DNA from: Bdellovibrionales bacterium
GTDB lineage: Bacteria; Bdellovibrionota; Bacteriovoracia; Bacteriovoracales; Bacteriovoracaceae
DNA: 64,000 nucleotides
NCBI GenBank assembly: GCA_018646675.1
Contig: JABGUH010000040.1
Span: 83,477-147,476 of the forward strand
Direction of reading: 5' to 3'
The position numbers and the translations under genes were made by a program. The notes beneath the pieces are model-generated. The model saw nothing but the letters and a program-made list of their open reading frames with translations. It was not told where the DNA came from and ran no database searches. Shown one piece after another: positions 9,089-17,854 of this stretch. Each line of letters opens with the position of its first letter. Within the stretch, counting starts at the first letter, position 1.

Positions 9089-12000
9089 CTAGTTTTGATA
9101 GTTAGGCCCGTCTGGGTTGTAGTTAGGATCTTGGTATTGATCGTGATGCTCGCCACCGTCCATAAAGTCCGCAGACTCGGCAGAGATAACGAAGCTACCA
9201 TTCTCAAAGTACTGAGTATCATCTGGCAGATCAATGGTGAATGATCCATCCGTACCAATATTAATTGGATCCGGAGCAAACTCATTAACCCAATTGTTGG
9301 CCATATGAACTGTGCTGCTGTCAGCATTCCACTCCATTCCCTCTGCCAAATTAACCGTCATCGACCCATTATCATTTAGGGTATAGTCAATCCCGGGAGG
9401 GATCTCATCGCTATGCATATCCCCCGCCGGGAAGGTTAAGCTATTAGCATCAGCGTTGTAAGTAGTTCCCTCGGGAACACCAATGTTCATCGTACCATCA
9501 CCATTAAGTTGCACCTCTTCTGGAATATCCTCTCCTAAGTGCTCCATCGCTTGGTCATGACTAAAAGTGATCGTTCCTGCTTCACCATTAACCACGATAC
9601 CTTCAGGTGGCTCAACAGTTACCGACCCGTCTGGATTTGATGATGCCCAGTCCGGTCCACCATCATTTGCGTAGTCTGGTTCTGGATGCTCCATGAATTC
9701 AGCCTGATGCTCGGGGATGGTACAAGAACCATCATCATAGTAGTAGGTATCCGACGGCATGTTAACAGTACAATTACCTTCAGTATCAAATTGACATGGC
9801 TCGGGAGTTACCTCATTGGTCCAGTAGTTGTCCATATGTACTTGGCCAGCATCAGCATCATATTGTATTCCATCTGGAATAGTTACCACAACAGAACCAT
9901 CAGGATTAACAGTATATTCAATCTGATTTGGAATCTCAGCCGGGTTCATCTCTCCAGTAGGAAAGGTTAAGCTGCCGGCAGCTGGATCGTAACTTGTCCC
10001 CTCTGGTAGGTCGACGCTCATAGTGCCATCTGGATGAAAATGCATCCCATCATCAACATAGTTATCAAAATTCTCATGAATATACTCGGTACTCATCTGA
10101 CAAGTTCCGGCATCGCCATTAAAAGTCATTCCATCATTGGCCGGAACAGAGTAAGAGCCATCAGGGTTGCACTCAAACATCTCACAACCGTTGACCATTG
10201 GAGGTTCAGGATTCTCCATAAAGTCACAGGAGTACTCCGGCACAGTACATGATCCGTCCTCATGCCACTCAGTTGTGTTTGGCATCTGCACTTCATAGTG
10301 TCCGTCGGGATAGATCTCGACCGGCTCTGGAGTCAACTCGTTAGTCCAGTAGTTATTAAAGTGAACCTCACCGCTGTCTGCAAGATAATCTACTCCAGCG
10401 GGAAGTGTAACCGTTACACTGCCATCCTCTCCTTGAGTAAAGTTAAACTCAGGAGGAACATCATCAACACCTGGCCCCTCCGACCCTACAGGAAAACTTA
10501 GCGTGCCACTAGTGGCATCAAAACTTATATCATCCGGCAGTTTTATATTCATCGTGCCATCTGGATTAATTGTAACATCCTCAGGTATGTGCTCCTCAAA
10601 CTCAGTTTGAGCAAACTCATGATCAAACTTCACCATATTGTCTTCAGGGTAACAGTTACACTCCTCGGGAGGATGAAAAGTATATGAGCCATCTGGATTA
10701 TACTCACTCCAAGTAACATCAGCGACATAGTTGGGGGCATCATGCTCGACAAAATCTAGATCTTCTGAGGGAATTGATAATGTCCCATCTTGATAGTACT
10801 CCGTGGACTCTGGCAGAGCGACTACCATAGTACCGTCATCTGCCATATGCATATTATCAGGCAGCATCTCGTTGGTGGTAAAATTATCAAAAGTAACACT
10901 ATTGGCATCAGAATTATAATCGCACCCATCCGGCATAGTCGCGGTCATCGATCCATCAGGATTGATGTGGCCATCGATATTATCTGGCAGCTGCTCGATC
11001 GAGAACTCACCAGGAGGTACTGTTACATAATTGTAATCCACATTGTAGTCGCATCCCTCAGGTAGGGTGTACTCCATTGTTCCTTCTGTTGTAAAATTAA
11101 CGTTATCATCTATTGGCATAATCTGCTCAATTGCATCTGTTTGGATAACAGCAATGCCTCCCGAAACATCTACCCCTTCAGGAGGAGTAAAGGTACACGA
11201 TCCATCTGGGTTATATTCTGCGCAATCCATCTGATCAATATACTCAGGTGGAGGTGCATCCATAAAGGTGGCCGCTTCTGGTTCCATCGTAATAGTACCA
11301 TCATCATTATATTCGACTCCGTTGTCTGGAAGAGTAACATCCACTGATCCATCAGGATTAATCGATACATTGTCTTCAACCAGTATATTAGCAATCTCAT
11401 TTGAGAAGTTAACTGTCCCAGCATCGGCATTGTACTCCATCCCATCGGCAGGCATCGGAACTGCAATCGATCCATCTGGCGCTGCATAAGCCTCAAACTG
11501 CTCTGGAATTTTTTCTAACTCCACACTCTCAGCAGGAAGAATCATCGCATTTAATCCTTCGGAATAGGTTGAGCCCTCAGGAAGTTCAACTGTCATACTA
11601 CCATTGCTCTCAATCGTAACATCATCACCCAAGGGCAACTCTTCATTGGCAACTTCAACGGGGAAGTTGGCAACACCATCATCAATTGTCACTCCTTCAG
11701 GAGGAGTAATAGTAAAGGTGCCATCGGCATTTGATTCAACCCAATCCGGCTCGGCCCAAGTCTCACCCTCTCCAGCATCATGACTATACTGCTCGTCCCC
11801 TTCATAAAACTCATCTTCACTGTCAGCTTCCATCTGGGGGCCATCTTCCCCATCAGCTGGTGCCGGCTCACCATCAGTTTCATAACTGGCAGTATCAGCA
11901 CTCTCATCTAGATACTCTCCACCGGAGGTACCGGAGCTACCAGTTGTTCCCGCTTCAGTCTGAGTCTGCTCAACAGCACCTTCACTGCTATCTGCTTGCT

Positions 12001-12142
12001 GATCTACACTGGTATCAATCGATTCTGCCATCCCAGGATCGACTAAGCCTCCCCCCACCATACCTGGGGCAATTCTCTCTTCAAGCTTCTTGGATTTAAG
12101 TTTTCTTGTACTCGCTTTATTTTCTGGTTTTTTTGCGGCCAT
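9089..12142 (-). CDS. giant acidic repeat protein with N-terminal KKLEERIAPG motif, candidate export substrate
   Basis: 1017 residues; I do not recognise a named family for the body. Residues 1-23 are basic (K4, K5, K9, R13, K14, K16, K18, K19), then LEERIAPGMVGGG (20-32), then an acidic Ser/Thr/Gly linker to about 130. The rest is five super-repeats of 171-177 residues, each of four 40-45-residue units built on [N/D]PDG[S/T]xTVxLPEGxxYNxDAGTVxF; a sixth begins at the C-terminus (NPDG at 1009). After R23 there is no arginine and only three lysines (211, 505, 534) in almost 1000 residues, so the charge is hugely negative. There is no classical signal peptide. A strong ribosome site (AAGGAGAG) implies high expression. 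Its neighbours (HlyD, M50, TolC) suggest export, with LEERIAPG as a candidate leader. That is inference. Confidence 0.75.
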   Translation of the reverse strand: MAAKKPENKASTRKLKSKKLEERIAPGMVGGGLVDPGMAESIDTSVDQQADSSEGAVEQTQTEAGTTGSSGTSGGEYLDESADTASYETDGEPAPADGEDGPQMEADSEDEFYEGDEQYSHDAGEGETWAEPDWVESNADGTFTITPPEGVTIDDGVANFPVEVANEELPLGDDVTIESNGSMTVELPEGSTYSEGLNAMILPAESVELEKIPEQFEAYAAPDGSIAVPMPADGMEYNADAGTVNFSNEIANILVEDNVSINPDGSVDVTLPDNGVEYNDDGTITMEPEAATFMDAPPPEYIDQMDCAEYNPDGSCTFTPPEGVDVSGGIAVIQTDAIEQIMPIDDNVNFTTEGTMEYTLPEGCDYNVDYNYVTVPPGEFSIEQLPDNIDGHINPDGSMTATMPDGCDYNSDANSVTFDNFTTNEMLPDNMHMADDGTMVVALPESTEYYQDGTLSIPSEDLDFVEHDAPNYVADVTWSEYNPDGSYTFHPPEECNCYPEDNMVKFDHEFAQTEFEEHIPEDVTINPDGTMNIKLPDDISFDATSGTLSFPVGSEGPGVDDVPPEFNFTQGEDGSVTVTLPAGVDYLADSGEVHFNNYWTNELTPEPVEIYPDGHYEVQMPNTTEWHEDGSCTVPEYSCDFMENPEPPMVNGCEMFECNPDGSYSVPANDGMTFNGDAGTCQMSTEYIHENFDNYVDDGMHFHPDGTMSVDLPEGTSYDPAAGSLTFPTGEMNPAEIPNQIEYTVNPDGSVVVTIPDGIQYDADAGQVHMDNYWTNEVTPEPCQFDTEGNCTVNMPSDTYYYDDGSCTIPEHQAEFMEHPEPDYANDGGPDWASSNPDGSVTVEPPEGIVVNGEAGTITFSHDQAMEHLGEDIPEEVQLNGDGTMNIGVPEGTTYNADANSLTFPAGDMHSDEIPPGIDYTLNDNGSMTVNLAEGMEWNADSSTVHMANNWVNEFAPDPINIGTDGSFTIDLPDDTQYFENGSFVISAESADFMDGGEHHDQYQDPNYNPDGPNYQN
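9119..11731 (-). repeat. five-fold 171-177-residue super-repeat array within the acidic protein
   Basis: Equivalent NPDG-type motifs fall at residues 138, 311, 482, 659, 836 and 1009, giving spacings of 173, 171, 177, 177 and 173 residues. Each block has four sub-units, for example 482, 526, 571 and 612 in block three. Within a block the fourth unit always ends in a FM[E/D]xPxPxY-like or FxExxxPxY-like turn, so the super-repeat is the unit of duplication. DNA copies have diverged considerably, so these are old duplications, not slippage. Confidence 0.8.
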
Positions 12143-12497
12143 AATTTACTCTCCTTAACCTTACGTCGTAAAAGTGGTATCTCTGTTAAATATTGAGGAT
12201 CAAATTTATATGTCTGTTTAAAATCTCACAATGCTTTAGTGTAGAACGTTGATTCTAGCACCATTGGTCGGAGCTTCAAGTAAAAACATTAGGTAAATTA
12301 GGACGCTGGCAACATCGAGAATAGACTGGTCACTAAGTAATGATAACCAAACAATTGAACAATAAAACAACTATTTTGTTCAACTATTTTGCCCATCATA
12401 TTGCAGGAGTAATCATTATGCTGCCAGCAAAAATAATATAAAAGTAGATCGCTTTAGTTTACTACCCTTGAATATCTAAAGGGGAAATCCTCTCGCG
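12143..12497. other. intergenic region upstream of the acidic repeat gene
   Basis: 355 bases with no gene I can support. It holds the ribosome site of the repeat gene and an 11-base odd palindrome TTACG-T-CGTAA (12161-12171) in its leader. An inverted repeat TTGAACAA / TTGTTCAA (12355-12362 and 12376-12383, 13-base spacer) could be an operator. I see no convincing -35/-10 pair. Confidence 0.4.
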
Positions 12498-12508
12498 CTA
12501 GCGAGAGG
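12489..12508 (-). terminator. perfect 8-bp hairpin spanning the slipin stop codon
   Basis: Arms CCTCTCGC (12489-12496) and GCGAGAGG (12501-12508) flank GCTA, and the loop contains the TAG stop of the slipin gene (12500-12498). The tract beyond it on the minus strand (ATTTCCCCTTT) is only weakly T-rich. It may be a terminator or a 3'-end stabilising hairpin of the nfeD-slipin operon. Confidence 0.5.
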
Positions 12509-13253
12509 AGGAGTCAAGCTTGTTTAAAAAATCAACCGGCAGTGGAAAGAAAGTGGTGCTTTTATTATCACCACTGGAGATCTCCTTCATGGTATCAAGG
12601 TAACGCAAGACAATAGCATTCTTTTGCTTACCTAATATCTCAGCTGCCTCCGCTAGCTTAATTGATGCTTCCAGTTCCCCTTCAGCTGAAATAACTTTTG
12701 CCCGCTTGTCACGCTCTGCCTCAGCCTGCTTGGCCATCGCCCGCTGCATCTCAATTGGTAGATCAATTGCCTTCACTTCGACTGCGCTAACCTTTACTCC
12801 CCATGGCTCAGTTTGGTCATCTAAAATGGTTTGCAATTTTGCGTTAATCTCATCCCGCTGAGATAATATTTCATCCAACTCAAATTGTCCGATAACCGAA
12901 CGAAGAGTAGTTTGAGATATCTGTCCTGTCGCCAGTAAAAAATCCTCCACGGCCACGATTGAAAGTTCCGGATTGTTGACACGAAAGTAGACTACTCCAT
13001 TTACTTTCAAAGTAACATTATCTCGAGTGATGATATCCTGGGAGGGAATATCCATCGTGACTGTACGCAAGTCCACTCGTCGCATTTTTTCCAAACCTGG
13101 GATCAAGATAATCAATCCCGGGCCCCTTACTCCAGTAAACCTTCCAAGACGAAAGACCACTCCCCGCTCATATTCATTCAGAATTTTAATCATACTAAAA
13201 AGTAGTACCAATATAATAATGATAAATGGAAATGGCAGAACAGAAAGAAACAT
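12498..13253 (-). CDS. slipin/stomatin-like SPFH membrane protein
   Basis: 251 residues. One N-terminal membrane anchor (about 4-24) is followed by an SPFH/band-7 domain with the hallmark [41 protein letters not shown] strands and TTLRSVIGQ. An alanine/glutamate helical tail ([19 protein letters not shown]) then drives oligomerisation. Family members organise membrane microdomains and chaperone membrane proteases. It lies 29 bases after the NfeD-protease gene, the classic nfeD-slipin pairing in which the NfeD protease cleaves the slipin C-terminus. The length is typical. Confident family assignment; the physiological role is inferred. Confidence 0.93.
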   Translation of the reverse strand: MFLSVLPFPFIIIILVLLFSMIKILNEYERGVVFRLGRFTGVRGPGLIILIPGLEKMRRVDLRTVTMDIPSQDIITRDNVTLKVNGVVYFRVNNPELSIVAVEDFLLATGQISQTTLRSVIGQFELDEILSQRDEINAKLQTILDDQTEPWGVKVSAVEVKAIDLPIEMQRAMAKQAEAERDKRAKVISAEGELEASIKLAEAAEILGKQKNAIVLRYLDTMKEISSGDNKSTTFFPLPVDFLNKLDSSSR

Positions 13254-13282
13254 AGTAACTCCTTCGATTGGTTATAATTAAT

Positions 13283-14620
13283 CTATATGGTCAAGGTCAT
13301 TTGGCTCTTATCCTCGCCAGTAATAATACAATACTCTCCTGGATTAACTCTCTTGTTTGAAACTGCTTTCCAGATCTCACCTTTCAGTTTTACCTGATAG
13401 ACATAACAGTAGTCACTGTTATCAAGTTCCTCAAGTAATGAGATGATACAACACTCCTTTCCGAGGTGGGTAAAAAAATCTCTTCCCTGCTTTTTACCTT
13501 TAATGCGATCTCGATAAAGAAAAATACCGAGAAACATTACTACCAAAGATACTGCCGCCACCGTCGAATAGACCAGAGAGCGACTAACTTCGATATAGAC
13601 ATCATCTGTGCGATAGAGAAAAAGTGATCCCGTCAGTAACGCGGCCAACCCCGCAAGGGATAAAATTCCATAACTGGTAATGTAGATCTCCATAATTAGC
13701 AGTACCATCGAAAGCAACATCAACCCTAACGCCCCTAAGTTAAGGGGCAAGACCTGAAATCCAATCGCAGCTAATATTAGTGCGATGGTTCCCAGGCTGC
13801 CGGCGATCAGAGATCCTGCCACTTGAAACTCTAGGTAGATTAGTGCCGCTCCGGCCAAAAATAGAATATAAGCAGTGTTAGGGTCACCCAAGATATTTAG
13901 CAGCCTCTGGCCTAAATCCATTGGATGAATAGTTATTTGAGGAGCATCTAACTCTAATTTTACTACTCTTCCTCGAATTGCGACCTCTGCCCCTTTAAGT
14001 GACTTAAATAGGGACTCATTACTAGTAACAATCCGATTTATAATTCCAGATTTCTCTGCTTCCCGAGCATTATAAGAGGCTGCTTCCGAGACCATCTTAC
14101 CAAAGAGTTTACCATTTCTACCTCTCGCTTCACTTAGACTAGTGACCAGAGCAGTCAGATCATTAACCACCTTGCTCTTCATATCCTTACTGGCAATATC
14201 TTTGCCCATCTCCACCGGAGTAGCTGCTCCAATATTTGTCCCTTCAGACATAAACAGTAGGTGTCCACCACTGGCAATAATCGCTCCAGCACTTGTCGCA
14301 GAGGCTCCCTCAGGTGTTATCCAGATAACCGTCGGCAACGAGCTGCTACCGATTGTAGCCAAAATCTTTTTGGTCGAGGAGACCAAGCCACCTGGCGTAT
14401 TAAGCTTTATCAGAACAAGATTAAATTTATCACGCGTAGCTTGGGCATATCCAGACTTGATATAACTTAACGTTCCGGGATTAATTGAGGAGTTAATGGT
14501 TAACTCTAATATCTTACTTACCGGATAGGAAGTTACCTCTCCCCCTATTACTATAAAAGGGAGAAAAATGGCCATCCAAAGTGCCAAAAAGAGGTTAATG
14601 TGATCACGATAAGTATTCAC
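13283..14620 (-). CDS. NfeD1b-type membrane serine protease
   Basis: 445 residues from a GTG at 14620; the ATG at 14575 (MAIFLPFIVIGG) is an alternative. After a signal or membrane segment comes a ClpP-class protease domain (about 45-230). The oxyanion strand is LNTPGGLV, the likely catalytic Ser110 is in GASATSAGA, and a Lys near 150 is in SKVVNDLTA. Four or so membrane helices (about 245-380) and a C-terminal NfeD OB-fold (390-445) complete the full-length type. It is co-transcribed with the slipin gene. The GTG lies only two bases from the nearest possible start of the divergent deaminase gene, so each promoter may lie inside the other's reading frame unless the inner starts are used. Confidence 0.9.
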   Translation of the reverse strand: MNTYRDHINLFLALWMAIFLPFIVIGGEVTSYPVSKILELTINSSINPGTLSYIKSGYAQATRDKFNLVLIKLNTPGGLVSSTKKILATIGSSSLPTVIWITPEGASATSAGAIIASGGHLLFMSEGTNIGAATPVEMGKDIASKDMKSKVVNDLTALVTSLSEARGRNGKLFGKMVSEAASYNAREAEKSGIINRIVTSNESLFKSLKGAEVAIRGRVVKLELDAPQITIHPMDLGQRLLNILGDPNTAYILFLAGAALIYLEFQVAGSLIAGSLGTIALILAAIGFQVLPLNLGALGLMLLSMVLLIMEIYITSYGILSLAGLAALLTGSLFLYRTDDVYIEVSRSLVYSTVAAVSLVVMFLGIFLYRDRIKGKKQGRDFFTHLGKECCIISLLEELDNSDYCYVYQVKLKGEIWKAVSNKRVNPGEYCIITGEDKSQMTLTI

Positions 14621-14652
14621 CGTTGAGTATTAAAGAACAGGAGAGCACCATT

Positions 14653-15966
14653 TTGCAAGCACCAAGCAAAAAAAAAGTGATTAGGGCATCGTTACTTAAT
14701 CCAGTTAGTGATCAGCAAGTCGATCTACTGCCTGATACTCTTTTAGTACTGACACCATCAGCTGATGACACCGGTGATAAGATTGAACTAATGGGCAATG
14801 AAGAGGAATTAGCTAGTTACCTACACCCAAAAAGCGAATATCAGATAGTTGATCTGCGAAATTATATACTTATTCCGGGATTAATTGACCTTCATTTTCA
14901 CTGGGTTCAGGATGCAGTCCGATCTGCCCCCAAAGAGTCACTGCTTGAGTGGTTAAAGAACCATACCTGGCCAACCGAAGCGAAATTTGCCGATCTAGAT
15001 TATTCCCAACTAAGCGCCGCGAAATTCTCCGCTGAATTAATTAAGAATGGAACGATGGCAGGGTGTTGCTACTCTTCAATCCATGACCATACGATTGATC
15101 ACATTAAGAATAGCTTTGTTGGAGATTTTATCGTTGGGACTGTAATCATGACCATCAACTCTCCTGACTATCTGACTCAGGACCCAGATGAAGTGATACG
15201 AGTGGTGACTAAACGTTGCCAACAACTGCAAGCGGAGTACGCTGTCACACCACGCTTTGCACCGACGGTAGACCCTGCGACCCTAACTGCCATTGGTGAA
15301 AGTGCCATGAAGAATGGGTCATTTATCCAAACCCATCTTGCAGAAACTAAAGATGAGATTGATTATGTACTCTCAATTTTTCGTCAGTTTCCACTTTTTA
15401 GTGATGTTAACAGCTATACCGATATCTATCATCGCTGCAAGCTTCTCACTCCGAAAACAATTATGGGACACGCGATCCACTTAGATGAAAGTGAGTGGCA
15501 ACTGCTGGCCCAAACTGGTACTGCTATCGCCCACTGTCCAACATCTAATGCCCCACTCAAAGAACTTGGCCTAGGCTCAGGGCTCTTTAACTATCAAATG
15601 GCAGATCACTACAATATCAAGTGGGGTCTCGCCTCCGATATTGGTGCTGGCCCCCACCTCTCAATGTTTGATGTAATTCGCTCTTTCGTAGAGCAAAATA
15701 GAAGAGCTGGTCTCAACCCAACTTACACTCAAGGACTCTTTCGTAGCACTCTAGCCTCAGCTGAAATAATGGGCCAAAAAGATCTACTGGGTAGCTTCGC
15801 TCCTGGGAAATGGGCCAACTGGTTAATGCTCTCTGGTCCCAACTTAAACTCTAAACTAGATGGAGAGGGAGTTCTATCCAGCTTAATTGGCAATAAGCAG
15901 CAATCGCGATCGGACTTCTATCAACTGATTCAGGGCCGCTACTACCGTGGAAAGATGATTGGATAA
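14653..15966 (+). CDS. guaD: guanine deaminase-like amidohydrolase
   Basis: 437 residues from a TTG at 14653, chosen because ACAGGAG lies 9 bases upstream; a TTG at 14623 would add 10 residues without a ribosome site. It is a zinc amidohydrolase: PGLIDLHFHW gives the HxH pair, FIQTHLAETKDEI the third His, MGHAIHLDESE the fourth, and ASDIGAGPHLSMFD the Asp. The segment AHCPTSNAPL...LGSGLFNY matches guanine deaminases, which convert guanine to xanthine in purine salvage. Related chlorohydrolases or cytosine/ammeline deaminases are alternatives. No purine genes are nearby, so the specificity rests on motifs alone. Confidence 0.78.
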   Translation: MQAPSKKKVIRASLLNPVSDQQVDLLPDTLLVLTPSADDTGDKIELMGNEEELASYLHPKSEYQIVDLRNYILIPGLIDLHFHWVQDAVRSAPKESLLEWLKNHTWPTEAKFADLDYSQLSAAKFSAELIKNGTMAGCCYSSIHDHTIDHIKNSFVGDFIVGTVIMTINSPDYLTQDPDEVIRVVTKRCQQLQAEYAVTPRFAPTVDPATLTAIGESAMKNGSFIQTHLAETKDEIDYVLSIFRQFPLFSDVNSYTDIYHRCKLLTPKTIMGHAIHLDESEWQLLAQTGTAIAHCPTSNAPLKELGLGSGLFNYQMADHYNIKWGLASDIGAGPHLSMFDVIRSFVEQNRRAGLNPTYTQGLFRSTLASAEIMGQKDLLGSFAPGKWANWLMLSGPNLNSKLDGEGVLSSLIGNKQQSRSDFYQLIQGRYYRGKMIG

Positions 15967-16097
15967 TTTTTTTACTACTTTTAAATAAGATAACGTGGCT
16001 TGTCACAAGAAGTTTATTTTTTTCCACCCCTGTATCTTTCCTATTTTGTGAAGTATATTCTTTTGTATTGAACGAGAACATAAGGGAGGATTCGTTA

Positions 16098-16424
16098 ATG
16101 CGAAGCTTCATAAATATAGCTAAATTGATTCGAAGTAAAAGATTGGGCCATCCTAAGCGATACTCTCAATCTGAACTGTCCCATCTACTTGGTTACAAAA
16201 ATGGACAATTCATCAGCAATGTTGAGCGGGCACTTTGTAATATCCCTTTAAAGATGTTGCCAAAGGTTACTGATATTCTGGACATTACTAAAGATGAAAT
16301 TAAGCAAGCGATCCTAAAAGATCATGCCCATACTCTTGATAACTATCTAAATGCAGACACTCCAAAACTATCTCCGACCGCTCAACAAAATAGTGCGGAG
16401 GAGTCAATGGTGATTGGGGAGTAG
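16098..16424 (+). CDS. small XRE/Cro-type helix-turn-helix regulator
   Basis: 108 residues from the ATG at 16098, which follows AAGGGAGGA by about 7 bases; an upstream in-frame TTG at 16068 is less likely. The segment RYSQSELSHLLGYKNGQFISNVERALCNIPLKMLPKVTDIL is a Cro/C1 helix-turn-helix, with the second helix in 'GYKNGQFISNVERAL'. The C-terminal 35 residues are polar and probably disordered. It lies 20 bases before the Kdo-transferase-like gene and may regulate this envelope cluster. The target is unknown. Confidence 0.75.
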   Translation: MRSFINIAKLIRSKRLGHPKRYSQSELSHLLGYKNGQFISNVERALCNIPLKMLPKVTDILDITKDEIKQAILKDHAHTLDNYLNADTPKLSPTAQQNSAEESMVIGE

Positions 16425-16444
16425 CCCTCTACCGAATAACAGCG

Positions 16445-17854
16445 ATGCAACAAAAGTTTAGCAGAGTAACGATTAGTTCTAGTGCCGTTCTATTGGTACA
16501 TCGATTAATATTGGTTATCAGGATCGCTCTTTTTATCCCCTTAAGGATTACTACTCCCCTATCTTGGCAACTGAAAAACCGAAAAAAATTCGAAGATAAA
16601 AACCTTAGTGATCCAGCGTCCTGCTCCTTTAAAATGAGCGGCTTACAGGCGGATGTCACCTTTCACATCTCAAGTGAGGGGGAGCTAGAACAAGTACGTC
16701 CATTGATTGACTATTATCTTCAAAAGGGCAACCGCTTGGAGATCATTTATAGCTCCCCTAGTGTTGAACATCGATGTCAACAGATCTACTCAACTCATCT
16801 GGCTCAAATTCGTCTTCTAAGACTTCCACTGCTCTCATACTTCCCTGTTTCATGGTGGGGCGGTCAATCTCTGGCCGATTGGATATCGTCTAACAAGCTA
16901 ATCATGTGCCGATACGATTTTTACTCCGAACTGCTGCTATTCATGCAACGTTCAACTATAACCACAATATTAGTCTCTGCCACCCTCAAAGGAAAAATTC
17001 ATAAATTACAAAAGAGAGAGTACTGGTGGTGGAGAGTATACTGGCGCGGAATCTATTCCCAGTTCTCTCGCATTATTGTAGCAACTCCTCAAGATGAAGA
17101 GTATTTTTATCAGCTTGGTATCACTACACACCCACTCCAGAACTTTGATTTTCGTATCATACAGGTCGCCTCTAGAATTATGAACTCTGCAAGCACAATA
17201 AAGAAGACCCCAATGCAAAGCTTGATTGAATATTTGGAGCAGAGTATCCCACATGAACAAAGAGTGTTAGTGGGTAGTGCTTGGCCGATAGAGATGGATA
17301 TTCTCGCTTCACGCCCATTAGTGGAGCAGATTATTGCCGGCAACTTACAGCTAACCATTGCTCCTCATAATTTGTCCTCCGAATCGATTACAACAATTAT
17401 CAACTCAATACGAACATATTTAGGTCCTGAAAATCCTATCTATATATTTACCCCACAAATGTCCGAGCAAGAGCAACACTCCGTTATACAACAGTTGCAA
17501 GATAGACCTGGCCCAGTTATCACTACCGTGCCTGCAATTTTATGCGAACTATATATCTACTACGGCCATGTTTTAGTTGGAGGAGGACATGGAAGATCTA
17601 TCCACTCCCTACTGGAACCATATTTAGCTGGAGCGAACCTTTTTTGCGGACCTAAGACATTTCGCTCTACTGAGTACGATATTGTAAAAAAACACTCATC
17701 CCCCTTTATAACTGTTGTCGATTCCCTACCAGACTTCTATCATTTGCTTAAACCGATTCTAATCCGAAACTCAGATAGAGCTTTTCGACAGGAACTAATC
17801 TGCCAACACCAAGAAAAATTCCCACTGATCGCGGCAGAATTTTTAGGAGAGTAG
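16445..17854 (+). CDS. waaA: divergent Kdo-transferase (WaaA/KdtA)-like glycosyltransferase
   Basis: 469 residues. An N-terminal membrane-associated segment (LVHRLILVIRIALFIPL) is followed by a GT30-like first half (TFHISSEGELEQVRPLI, where the family has HAVSVGEV). The second half has VLVGSAWPIE, IAPHN and HVLVGGGHGRSIHSLLEPYLAGANLFCGP, matching the family's GG...HNPLEP...GP segment. WaaA adds Kdo to lipid A precursors on the inner face of the inner membrane. Similarity is patchy and the normal HNPLEP is HSLLEP, so it may be a paralogue with a different sugar donor. The next gene starts at the base after its stop, implying coupled translation. Confidence 0.65.
   Translation: MQQKFSRVTISSSAVLLVHRLILVIRIALFIPLRITTPLSWQLKNRKKFEDKNLSDPASCSFKMSGLQADVTFHISSEGELEQVRPLIDYYLQKGNRLEIIYSSPSVEHRCQQIYSTHLAQIRLLRLPLLSYFPVSWWGGQSLADWISSNKLIMCRYDFYSELLLFMQRSTITTILVSATLKGKIHKLQKREYWWWRVYWRGIYSQFSRIIVATPQDEEYFYQLGITTHPLQNFDFRIIQVASRIMNSASTIKKTPMQSLIEYLEQSIPHEQRVLVGSAWPIEMDILASRPLVEQIIAGNLQLTIAPHNLSSESITTIINSIRTYLGPENPIYIFTPQMSEQEQHSVIQQLQDRPGPVITTVPAILCELYIYYGHVLVGGGHGRSIHSLLEPYLAGANLFCGPKTFRSTEYDIVKKHSSPFITVVDSLPDFYHLLKPILIRNSDRAFRQELICQHQEKFPLIAAEFLGE

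Noticed and set aside
9686..12099. Several open frames on the plus strand across the acidic repeat gene
   Set aside because: They mirror the codon bias and repeat pattern of the minus-strand gene, lack ribosome sites, and encode unrealistic His/Ile/Arg-rich chains.
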